From: Caproicibacter sp002399225
Lineage (GTDB): Bacteria > Bacillota > Clostridia > Oscillospirales > Acutalibacteraceae
Length of the DNA stretch: 64,000 nucleotides
Direction: 5' to 3'
NCBI GenBank assembly: GCA_036756705.1
Contig: DAIOKN010000004.1
Location: 1 to 64,000 of the forward strand
Shown here: piece after piece, positions 1 through 6,741 of the stretch
Position numbering within the stretch: the stretch's first letter is position 1
Layout of the letters: every line of letters starts with the position of its first letter
The notes under the pieces: generated by a model
What the model saw: the letters and a program-made list of their open reading frames with translations, nothing else
Databases searched by the model: none
Told to the model about the DNA's origin: nothing
Program-made: the position numbers and the translations under genes

Positions 1-927
1 AAGGGCGAGAGCCGCTGTGGTTCCGTGCGCGCCGCAGCTTTCCAGTCCCATCTCTTCCAGAATATGGGCGACGGAATCCCCAACTGCAGGGGTTGGCGCA
101 AGGGACAAGTCGATGATACCAAATGGAACGCAGAGTCTGCGGGAGGCTTCCTGAGCTACAAGCTGACCCATCCGTGTCACTTTAAAAGCGGTTTTCTTGA
201 TGATGTTGGCGACTTCATCCATCGTGCAGTTTCCGGCTTTTGCAAGTGCCGCGCGGACCACGCCTGGTCCGGAAACGCCAACGTTAATCACGCAGTCCGG
301 TTCTCCGGTGCCGTGAAATGCGCCGGCCATGAAAGGATTATCTTCCGGAGCGTTGCAGAAAACCACCAGTTTTGCCGGGCCGATGCAGTTCTGATCTACG
401 GTTGCCTTGGCGGTGTCCAGCACAATGTGGCCCATTTTTTCCACGGCATCCATGTTAATACCGGCCTTTGTGGAGCCAATATTCACGGAAGAGCACACCA
501 GTTCCGTTTCGCTCAAAGCTTCGGGGATGCTTTCTATGAGAGCATAGTCGCCTGGGCCGAATCCCTTTTGAACCAGAGCGGAATACCCGCCGATAAAGTT
601 CACGCCGATCTCTTTGGCGGCGCGATCCATCGTTTTTGCAAATCGAACCGGATTTTTATCCGGGCACGCTGCGGCGATCATGGCGATTGGAGTGACCGAA
701 ACGCGCTTGTGAATGATTGGTATTCCGTATTCTTTGCTGATATCTTCTCCAGTTTTCACGAGGTCCCCGGCATAGCGGCAGATTTTGTCATAGATTTTCT
801 CGCATGCGCGGTCGGCGTCCGGGTCGGCGCAGTCAAGCAGAGAAATTCCCATCGTGATGGTCCGCACGTCAAGATTTTCATTGTCGATCATTCGTATGGT
901 TTCCAGAATGTCACGGGAATTTATCAT
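1..927 (-). CDS. PFL family protein (UPF0210/DUF711), C-terminus cut by window edge
   Basis: The reverse strand reads an open frame from ATG at 927 through the left edge, 309 codons, with no stop. It begins MINSRDILETIRMIDNEN and contains the family-typical stretches CINVGVSGPG-like (VINVGVSGPGVV) and LSLAPTPAVGDSVA. Members are usually about 450 residues, so roughly a third is missing. The fold resembles pyruvate formate-lyase but the biochemical role is unknown. A GGAGA ribosome site lies about 8 bases before the ATG. It follows the ACT-domain gene by 34 bases; the two families are commonly neighbours in Gram-positive bacteria, which suggests a regulated pair. Identification rests on my own translation of the minus strand; the plus-strand frame over the same bases is a shadow. 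Confidence 0.85.
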   Translation of the reverse strand, partial: MINSRDILETIRMIDNENLDVRTITMGISLLDCADPDADRACEKIYDKICRYAGDLVKTGEDISKEYGIPIIHKRVSVTPIAMIAAACPDKNPVRFAKTMDRAAKEIGVNFIGGYSALVQKGFGPGDYALIESIPEALSETELVCSSVNIGSTKAGINMDAVEKMGHIVLDTAKATVDQNCIGPAKLVVFCNAPEDNPFMAGAFHGTGEPDCVINVGVSGPGVVRAALAKAGNCTMDEVANIIKKTAFKVTRMGQLVAQEASRRLCVPFGIIDLSLAPTPAVGDSVAHILEEMGLESCGAHGTTAALAL

Positions 928-961
928 AGCTGATTCTCCAGTCTTCGTTTTGAAATCCGCA

Positions 962-1231
962 TCAGATGCGGTGCATGGCGTTAAAAATGTCCTCGTGCAT
1001 AACGTAAACGGAAAGGTTTAGCTCTTTTCCGGCGTCGGTTAATCGTTCGGATAAATTCACCAGTGGAATCCTGCATTTTGAAATATCGACCAGCATAATC
1101 ATGGCAAACAGATCCTGAAGAACCGATTGGGTCACTTCCATCACATTTACATCATTCTCTGCGCAGATTGCGGAAATCTTTGCAAGAATGCCGACCATGT
1201 CTTTGCCGATTACAGTAACAACCGCCCTCAT
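962..1231 (-). CDS. ACT-domain protein (UPF0237 family)
   Basis: An 89-residue single ACT domain: MRAVVTVIGKDMVGILAKIS opens with the typical beta strand and the G-x-D-x-x-G-I-L-A loop that binds small ligands, often amino acids. It resembles the UPF0237/GcvR-like group. I start it at ATG 1231 because GGGAGGT sits 6 bases upstream; a TTG at 1249 is in frame but lies before that site. It is the first gene of a two-gene minus-strand unit with the PFL family gene and has a near-consensus promoter (1273-1301). A role as ligand-sensing partner of the PFL protein is inference from gene pairing. Confidence 0.88.
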   Translation of the reverse strand: MRAVVTVIGKDMVGILAKISAICAENDVNVMEVTQSVLQDLFAMIMLVDISKCRIPLVNLSERLTDAGKELNLSVYVMHEDIFNAMHRI

Positions 1232-1272
1232 TTCGGCACCTCCCAACAAATTAATAATTATCTATAATTGTT

Positions 1273-1301
1273 ATTATGTGGGAAAATAGCCCCTTTGTCA
1301 A
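1273..1301 (-). promoter_or_regulatory. Sigma-A promoter for the ACT/PFL operon
   Basis: On the minus strand TTGACA (1296-1301) is followed by a 17-base spacer and CATAAT (1273-1278). The start codon lies about 40 bases downstream of the -10. Confidence 0.75.
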
Positions 1302-1677
1302 GTTTAAATCCTAGTCAAATAAGAAACCCGAACGCCGCCCAGAGAATTGTGAAGGGAGGGCAGCTTTCTCCCAAAGTCTCCCTGAAGATTGAAGCCGGGC
1401 AGCGGTTTCAACCGTCCTTGATCCGCTGAAAATTTGAAATAGGCTACAGTGTATATATATTAAACTAATCATATTAGCTTGTCAATGGTTCTTTGGTAAC
1501 ATGGGGGACAGGAACTCTGACAATTTTTTAAGGCATCCCGAGTTTTGCCGAAAGCTTTATCACTTAAGATCATGTTTCATATCGATTTGATCAGGAAAAT
1601 CGATGGCAAAATGTTCAAAAAAAGGGAAGAACCCCGCCGAGAACCTAGGAAGGATTTATCTAGGATTTCAGAAAAAA
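1302..1677. other. Gene-free intergenic stretch with short inverted repeats
   Basis: About 375 bases between the divergent promoters of the ACT and PHP genes. I find no supported gene. It holds an 8-bp inverted repeat ATCGATTT/AAATCGAT (1581-1588 and 1597-1604) and a shorter CCTAG/CTAGG pair near 1645-1664. No riboswitch or T-box consensus was recognised. Confidence 0.4.
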
Positions 1678-1706
1678 TTGTGATACTATAATATCGTTAA
1701 TATAAT
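1678..1706 (+). promoter_or_regulatory. Sigma-A promoter for the PHP phosphatase gene
   Basis: TTGTGA (1678-1683), 17-base spacer, TATAAT (1701-1706). A second TATAAT at 1687-1692 has no good -35. The transcript leader would be about 70 bases. Confidence 0.7.
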
Positions 1707-1780
1707 GAAACACAATGAAACGGACTGAAATTTAAGATAAAATCGTCGAGAGGGAAAAGGAATCGGATGGGAGGATCGCC

Positions 1781-2593
1781 ATGAGTCTTCAATATCTATC
1801 GGATTGCCATATTCATACGGACTGTTCCGCAGATGGAACGGATTCCGCAATGATGATCTGCGAAAGCGCCGCCAGGCTGGGGCTTTATTCCGTTACCTTT
1901 ACGGATCACTGTGAGTGCAACTTGTACCGCGCCGGTGGATTTGACCGATCCATTCGCCAGTCCTGTTATGAATCGCGTAAAGCTGCGGCGGCTTTTCAGG
2001 GTCGGCTTCGTGTCTTTTCCGGCATTGAACTCGGCCAACCGACGCAGGATCTGACCGCTGCCGAAGATGCTCTTGGCTGCTTTCAATATGACTTTGTCCT
2101 CGGCTCTTTACATAATCTTCGAAATCAGAAGGACTTTTTTGAACTGAATTATTCTGCTGCCGGACTTGATGATCTGCTGAACCGCTACTTCGATGAAATT
2201 CTAGAGATGATTGAATGGGGCAACTTTGATTCCCTTGCCCATTTAACTTATCCCCTGCGCTATATTGTCGGAGAATATGGTCTTACTGTCCAAAGCTCTC
2301 AATATAAAAACAGAATCGATGAAGTCCTGAGAAGCTTGATCGCAAACAAGATTGCCCTGGAGGTTAACACCTCCGGCCTTCGGCAGAAGCTGGGGGTTCC
2401 TATGCCCGACTACCCTGTGATCCAGCGCTACCGGGAACTAGGGGGCACTCTGATTACCCTTGGTTCCGACGCTCACCGCTGGGCGGATGTCGGCGCGGGG
2501 ATTGAGTACGGCCTGAAGCTTCTCCGCGAAGCCGGTTTTCACCATTTTGCGGTTTATTCCGGCAGACAGCCTCATTTTCTGCCGGTTGAATAA
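1781..2593 (+). CDS. PHP-domain histidinol-phosphatase family protein (HisJ/HisK-like)
   Basis: A 270-residue PHP-fold metal-dependent phosphoesterase. The metal-ligand motifs are in order: DCHIHTDCS (His10, His12), FTDH (His43), GIELG, GSLHN and, near the C-terminus, GSDAHR. Length and motif order fit the HisJ/HisK family, which dephosphorylates L-histidinol phosphate in the eighth step of histidine synthesis; some relatives act on other phosphoesters. ATG 1781 follows GGGAGGA at 7 bases. It has its own promoter and is followed after 41 bases by an Lrp-type regulator. Because the histidine operon at 51.4 kb encodes only a monofunctional HisB and no phosphatase, this is a plausible supplier of that step. 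Substrate assignment is inference. Confidence 0.82.
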   Translation: MSLQYLSDCHIHTDCSADGTDSAMMICESAARLGLYSVTFTDHCECNLYRAGGFDRSIRQSCYESRKAAAAFQGRLRVFSGIELGQPTQDLTAAEDALGCFQYDFVLGSLHNLRNQKDFFELNYSAAGLDDLLNRYFDEILEMIEWGNFDSLAHLTYPLRYIVGEYGLTVQSSQYKNRIDEVLRSLIANKIALEVNTSGLRQKLGVPMPDYPVIQRYRELGGTLITLGSDAHRWADVGAGIEYGLKLLREAGFHHFAVYSGRQPHFLPVE

Positions 2594-2634
2594 ATTCAGT
2601 CAGATCTATGTACTTTTTAAGGGAGTGTATTGAA

Positions 2635-3123
2635 TTGGATGATCGTTTGCTGGCGCTTTTAAGTGAAAATGCGAGATTGTCAGACAAGCAGCTTGCCGTG
2701 ATGCTTGGAAAAACGGAAAACGAAGTGGAAGACGAAATCGCCGCCTATGAAAAGGCGGGGGTCATTCGCGGCTACAAGGCGCTGATCAACTGGGAAAAGA
2801 TTGACAAGAACAAGGCGAGCGCCCTGATTGAGCTGCGTGTATCTCCAAAACGGGAGCGCGGTTTTGATGAGATCGCGGGGAAAGTCATGCAGTTTGATGA
2901 AGTGGAAAGTGTTTATCTAATGTCGGGCGGCTATGACTTGGCGGTCAAGGTCCATGGAAAAAGCATGCAGGATATCGCAATGTTCGTCATGCGGCGTCTG
3001 TCCACCCTGGACTCTGTGCTTTCCACCGCAACCCATTTCATCCTGACCCGTTACAAAGACGGGAATGTGATTCTCAATACGGAAGATGAAAAGGATGAAA
3101 GAAGGAGTGTGCTCTGTGATTGA
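2635..3123 (+). CDS. Lrp/AsnC family transcriptional regulator
   Basis: A 162-residue protein with an N-terminal helix-turn-helix (LDDRLLALLSENARLSDKQL) and a C-terminal RAM/AsnC ligand domain (ALIELRVSPKRERGFDEIA... VYLMSGGYDLAVKVHGKS). Such regulators assemble as dimers or octamers and sense amino acids. I choose TTG 2635, 9 bases after GGGAG (2621-2625); an in-frame ATG at 2608 lies before this site. The stop overlaps the start of the downstream aminotransferase, so the two are translationally coupled and the regulator probably controls or senses the substrate of that enzyme. The sensed amino acid cannot be read from sequence. Confidence 0.88.
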   Translation: MDDRLLALLSENARLSDKQLAVMLGKTENEVEDEIAAYEKAGVIRGYKALINWEKIDKNKASALIELRVSPKRERGFDEIAGKVMQFDEVESVYLMSGGYDLAVKVHGKSMQDIAMFVMRRLSTLDSVLSTATHFILTRYKDGNVILNTEDEKDERRSVLCD

Positions 3124-4303
3124 CTATCAGCGCATGCTCAACAGCAACGTAAAAAATATGAAGCCCTCCGGCATCCGCCGCTTTTTCGATATTGCGAATG
3201 AAATGGACAATGTGATTTCCCTCTCAATCGGCGAGCCGGACTTTACAACGCCATGGCATGTGAGGGAAGAGGGTATCCATTCGCTGGAGGATGGAAAGAC
3301 CTGGTATTCTCCAAACCGCGGGTTTATCGAACTGAGGGAAGAGATCTGCCGTTTTCTGAAGCGCCATTATCATCTGGAATACGACCCGAAAACGGAAATT
3401 CTGGTCACGGTTGGCGGCAGCGAAGCGATCGATCTGACAATCCGCTCTCTAGTGGAACTCGGCGAAGAAGTTCTGATCCCGGAGCCGAGCTTTGTTTGCT
3501 ATACCCCGCTGACGCAGATGGCACGGGGTGTGCCGGTTGCGGTGGAGACCAAGCAGAAAGACAAGTTCCGGCTGACGGCGGAAGAGCTGGAACAGAAAAT
3601 TACGCCGAAGACCAAACTTCTGATCCTCCCATACCCGAATAATCCGACAGGCGCCGTCATGCGCCGAAAAAATCTGGAAGAAGTGGCGGAGGTCGTGAAA
3701 AGGCACAACCTGCTGGTGCTGTCGGATGAAATTTACGGGGAGCTGACTTACGGCGATTACCGGCATGTGTCTTTTGCGGAAATTGACGGCATGAAGGAAC
3801 GGACCGTCTTAGTTAACGGCTTTTCCAAAGCGTTTGCCATGACCGGATGGCGCCTCGGATTTGCCGCCGGGCCGGAAGAAATCATCAAACAGATGACAAA
3901 GCTGCATCAGTTCGGCATTATGAGCGCGCCGACCACGGCGCAGTACGCCGCGGTGGAGGCGCTGAAAAACGGGGACGGCGACATTGTTTCCATGCGGGAG
4001 CAGTATGATATGCGCAGACGGCTGATTGTGGACGGCTTTAACTCGATGGGCCTTACCTGCTTTGAGCCGGAGGGTGCGTTCTACGTCTTTCCCTGCATTA
4101 AGAGCACGGGCCTGAGCTCTGAGGAATTCTGCGAAAAGCTGCTGTATTCGGAACGGGTGGCGGTGGTTCCGGGCAATGCGTTCGGAGACTGCGGAGAGGG
4201 TTATGTCCGCGTTTCCTATTCTTACTCCATCCGTCATATCACGGAGGCGCTGTCGCGGATTGAGCATTTTATCCGGACCCTTTCCGGCAAAAGCAATGCC
4301 TGA
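3116..4303 (+). CDS. PLP-dependent aminotransferase, class I/II
   Basis: A 395-residue fold-type I aminotransferase. Visible are the substrate-arm SIGEPDF, the PLP-phosphate GGSEAID, the NPTG loop (PYPNNPTGAV), the PLP-ring aspartate in LSDEIYG and the catalytic lysine about residue 238 in NGFSKAFAMTGWRLG. This resembles the aspartate/aromatic aminotransferase subgroup (PatA/AspB-like). The start is GTG 3116, 10 bases after AGGAG, overlapping the last two codons of the Lrp gene. The ispE frame begins at or just after its stop. Substrate range is not decidable from sequence; an Lrp partner suggests an amino acid-responsive role. Confidence 0.88.
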   Translation: MIDYQRMLNSNVKNMKPSGIRRFFDIANEMDNVISLSIGEPDFTTPWHVREEGIHSLEDGKTWYSPNRGFIELREEICRFLKRHYHLEYDPKTEILVTVGGSEAIDLTIRSLVELGEEVLIPEPSFVCYTPLTQMARGVPVAVETKQKDKFRLTAEELEQKITPKTKLLILPYPNNPTGAVMRRKNLEEVAEVVKRHNLLVLSDEIYGELTYGDYRHVSFAEIDGMKERTVLVNGFSKAFAMTGWRLGFAAGPEEIIKQMTKLHQFGIMSAPTTAQYAAVEALKNGDGDIVSMREQYDMRRRLIVDGFNSMGLTCFEPEGAFYVFPCIKSTGLSSEEFCEKLLYSERVAVVPGNAFGDCGEGYVRVSYSYSIRHITEALSRIEHFIRTLSGKSNA

Positions 4304-4316
4304 AATGCCGGCTTTA

Positions 4317-5207
4317 ATGGAAAACGCCTATGCAAAGCTTAACCTGACGCTGGATATTTTGGGAAAGAGGCGGGACGGTTACCACTTGCTTCGCTCTGTT
4401 TTTCAGACGGTAACGCTTTGCGACCGCCTGTCGCTCACAGGGACAGCGGATGGAGAGATCCATGTTGCCAGCGACCGGCCGGATCTGCCCTGCGGGGAAG
4501 ACAATACGGTTCGGCGTACGGCGGAAGCTTTTTTCTCGGCAGCAGGAATTCGGAACGGCGGAATTTCTTTTTCTCTCCATAAAAAGATCCCGTGGCAGGC
4601 GGGGCTCGGAGGGGGCAGTGCGGATGCCGCCGCGGCTCTGCGCCTTTTAAACCGGTACTTTTCCGCTGGCCTGAGCGATGCGGATCTTTCCAAAATCGGG
4701 CGGACCGTCGGCGCGGATGTGCCGTTCTGCCTTTTCGGCGGAACGGCGCTTGCCGAGGAAACGGGGGAAAAACTGACCCGTCTGCCGTCCGCCCCCGATT
4801 TTCATGTCGTGATCTGCAAGCCCCGTGCGGGCATTGAAACAGGGAAGGCCTACACGGCCTTTGACCGAAGCGGGGTGTTTGCCGACCACTTTACAGGGCC
4901 GATGCTGGAGGCGCTCCGCCGCAAAGTTCCCTCCGAGGTCGCAAAATGCACGGGAAATGCCTTTGAAGCGACGGTCTCTTTGCCGGACGTTGGCGGCATT
5001 AAACGCCGGATGCTTGCGCTGGGCGCTTCTGCCGCCTGCATGACGGGAACCGGTTCCGCCGTGTACGGTCTGTTTCTGCAAAAAGAAAAAAAGCGGGCAT
5101 ATTCCTGCGCCTGTCAGCTTGCACAGGTTTACAGCGATGTTTTCCTTTGCGGGTTTTACCGTTCCGGCGAAAACGAGGATGGGATGCTGGAAAACAATTT
5201 CACCTGA
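4317..5207 (+). CDS. ispE: 4-diphosphocytidyl-2-C-methyl-D-erythritol kinase
   Basis: A GHMP kinase of 296 residues that phosphorylates CDP-methylerythritol in the MEP isoprenoid pathway. The N-terminus MENAYAKLNLTLDILGKRRD carries the catalytic lysine (Lys7); the ATP loop PWQAGLGGGSADAAA is near residues 93-106, and the catalytic aspartate is in GADVPFCLFGG (Asp134). In-frame ATGs exist at 4296, 4305 and 4317; I prefer 4317 because it gives the family-typical N-terminus, but no clear ribosome site precedes any of them, so coupling to the aminotransferase stop (4301-4303) is likely. dxr, ispG and uppS lie 40 kb away in the same window. Confidence 0.92.
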   Translation: MENAYAKLNLTLDILGKRRDGYHLLRSVFQTVTLCDRLSLTGTADGEIHVASDRPDLPCGEDNTVRRTAEAFFSAAGIRNGGISFSLHKKIPWQAGLGGGSADAAAALRLLNRYFSAGLSDADLSKIGRTVGADVPFCLFGGTALAEETGEKLTRLPSAPDFHVVICKPRAGIETGKAYTAFDRSGVFADHFTGPMLEALRRKVPSEVAKCTGNAFEATVSLPDVGGIKRRMLALGASAACMTGTGSAVYGLFLQKEKKRAYSCACQLAQVYSDVFLCGFYRSGENEDGMLENNFT

Positions 5208-5217
5208 GATCAGACAT

Positions 5218-5272
5218 AAAAACGCGTCTTGATGAAAGCTTTAAAAGCTGGATCAAGGCGCATTTTTGTTTT
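5218..5272. terminator. Bidirectional terminator between ispE and the VanZ-like gene
   Basis: Stem GCGTCTTGAT (5224-5233) / ATCAAGGCGC (5252-5261) with one G-U pair, A-run before and T-run after. It can serve the converging ispE and VanZ-like transcripts. Confidence 0.7.
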
Positions 5273-5310
5273 GAAAGCCGATGTATTTGCAGATCGTGTC
5301 CGCAAATGTG

Positions 5311-5931
5311 TTAGGAGGCTTGTCCCGGGTGCGCGTAATGGCGGGCTTTTTGCTTGGGAAGCGGAAGCTTTCTTAAAGCGGAAAAGAGCAGATATCCGGT
5401 CAGGCATCCTGCGGTGCTTAAAATTGCCGCGCCGGTGCTTACGCTGCGTTCCGAAGTTTGAGAAAGAATGTTGGCGAGTAACTGGAGCACTTCCAGCCCG
5501 ATTCCGCACAGCGGCGATAAGATCAGCATTTTCCAGAGTCGGGCGCGGGAAGCGGCGAGCGGGACTAAAAAGCCGATCGGCATCAGAATCAAAAAGTCAC
5601 GGAGCAGAGCCGACCACAGGTTGCTGACCCCAAAGGAGGAAAAAAGAAAGGGATTCCATTCCACTGCCGCGACGGCATCGGCTGCCGTGAGGTTTGCGGG
5701 CTGGAATGAATTTGGAGCCACCAGACACCGGCAAGACTGCAAAAGAGCGGCCGCGTACAAAAACAGTAACGCAATGCAGAAATTTTGGGTCAGTCTCTTC
5801 TTCCGGAAAAACAAGGGGAGGCAAATTAAATACAGAAGGCATCCCCACAGCATGGCGCCTGCCATGCTCAGCGGCCCCCGGAACAGAATCTCTCTGAACT
5901 GGACCAGTAAATGAATCGATGATCCCGGCAT
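5311..5931 (-). CDS. VanZ-like family integral membrane protein
   Basis: A 206-residue hydrophobic protein with about five membrane helices. The VanZ-like signature is visible in NPFLFSSF, RDFLILMPIGFLVPL and the polar/Glu-containing helix GIGLEVLQLLANI followed by a final helix. VanZ relatives can lower teicoplanin susceptibility, but most chromosomal members have no known function. ATG 5931 lies 8 bases after GGAAG. It is a single gene, divergent from spoIIR and convergent with ispE. Resistance function should not be assumed: no other vancomycin-type genes are near. Confidence 0.75.
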   Translation of the reverse strand: MPGSSIHLLVQFREILFRGPLSMAGAMLWGCLLYLICLPLFFRKKRLTQNFCIALLFLYAAALLQSCRCLVAPNSFQPANLTAADAVAAVEWNPFLFSSFGVSNLWSALLRDFLILMPIGFLVPLAASRARLWKMLILSPLCGIGLEVLQLLANILSQTSERSVSTGAAILSTAGCLTGYLLFSALRKLPLPKQKARHYAHPGQAS

Positions 5932-6056
5932 ACTTGACACTTCCTTATTTTGGTAATTTTTATTTTATTATAATGAAAGAAATTCATAAAAAAAAGAATA
6001 AAATGGAAAATTTTGGTCAAAGCTTCTTTTGCAAATCAAAAAAGGAGCTATTTTTT

Positions 6057-6662
6057 ATGAAAACGTTTGGAAAAGCTCTCTGCATGGCTTTTGTCATTGC
6101 CATATTACTTAATTTTACGGTGTTTACGGCCGGGTGCGAAAAAATCCCTTCGCAGGTGCTGCGGCTGCATGTGCTGGCCAATTCCAATTCCCAGGAGGAC
6201 CAGAGCCTGAAACTGAAAGTGCGCGACAGAATTCTGGAAGAAAGCGCCGGAATGCTGGACGACGTAAAGAACCGCAGCGAGGCGGAAACAGCAGTGCGGA
6301 AAAAGATGGATCAGCTCCAGTCGGCCGCGCAGGATGAAGTGGAAAAACAGGGGTATGATTACCCGGTGGCGATCCGGCTTGCCAAGACCTATTTTACAAC
6401 CCGCACTTACGGCAAAATCACGCTTCCCGCAGGCGAATATGACGCGTTGGAAGTGACGATCGGCTCGGGAAAAGGGCACAACTGGTGGTGCGTGATCTTT
6501 CCGCAGCTCTGTCTGCCAGCCGCGCAGGACAAAGAGCAGTTGCAGGATGTCCTGAACCCCAATGAACTGAAAATTGTGCGGAACGGCGAGGGCTACCAGG
6601 TGAAATTTAAAACGGTGGAATATTACGAACAGCTGAAACAGTGGCTGGAGGAACATCGTTAA
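6057..6662 (+). CDS. spoIIR: Stage II sporulation protein R
   Basis: A 201-residue exported protein: N-terminal membrane/signal segment MKTFGKALCMAFVIAILLNF, then the conserved SpoIIR opening IPSQVLRLHVLANSNSQEDQ and LKLKVRDRILEES. In Bacillus the forespore makes SpoIIR under sigma-F; it crosses to the intermembrane space and activates SpoIIGA, which processes pro-sigma-E in the mother cell. ATG 6057 follows AAAGGAG by about 9 bases. The upstream 125 bases are AT-rich; I could not identify a convincing sigma-F promoter. Its presence indicates endospore formation. The next gene is addB after 79 bases with its own promoter. Confidence 0.92.
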   Translation: MKTFGKALCMAFVIAILLNFTVFTAGCEKIPSQVLRLHVLANSNSQEDQSLKLKVRDRILEESAGMLDDVKNRSEAETAVRKKMDQLQSAAQDEVEKQGYDYPVAIRLAKTYFTTRTYGKITLPAGEYDALEVTIGSGKGHNWWCVIFPQLCLPAAQDKEQLQDVLNPNELKIVRNGEGYQVKFKTVEYYEQLKQWLEEHR

Positions 6663-6704
6663 ACGGATTTGACGGGCAGCCGGCTTTTTTCACGCAGCGT
6701 TTTA

Positions 6705-6713
6705 TGCTATACT
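6705..6713 (+). promoter_or_regulatory. Extended -10 promoter for addBA
   Basis: TGC directly before TATACT (6708-6713), an extended -10. The -35 position (6685-6690) is only TTTTTT. A GAGGAAGTGAGGG ribosome region follows before ATG 6742. Confidence 0.55.
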
Positions 6714-6741
6714 TTCTAAAAAGAGGAAGTGAGGGCGTAAA

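Noticed and set aside
25..933. 302-codon open frame on the plus strand
   Set aside because: It is the antisense shadow of the PFL/UPF0210 gene, whose minus-strand translation shows clear family sequence.
1610..1690. 26-codon small frame MFKKREEPRREP... in the 1.3-1.7 kb spacer
   Set aside because: No ribosome site, and it runs into the promoter of the PHP gene.
5311..5931. Glycopeptide resistance determinant
   Set aside because: VanZ-like proteins are common housekeeping membrane proteins; no vanA/B, vanH or vanX genes are nearby.
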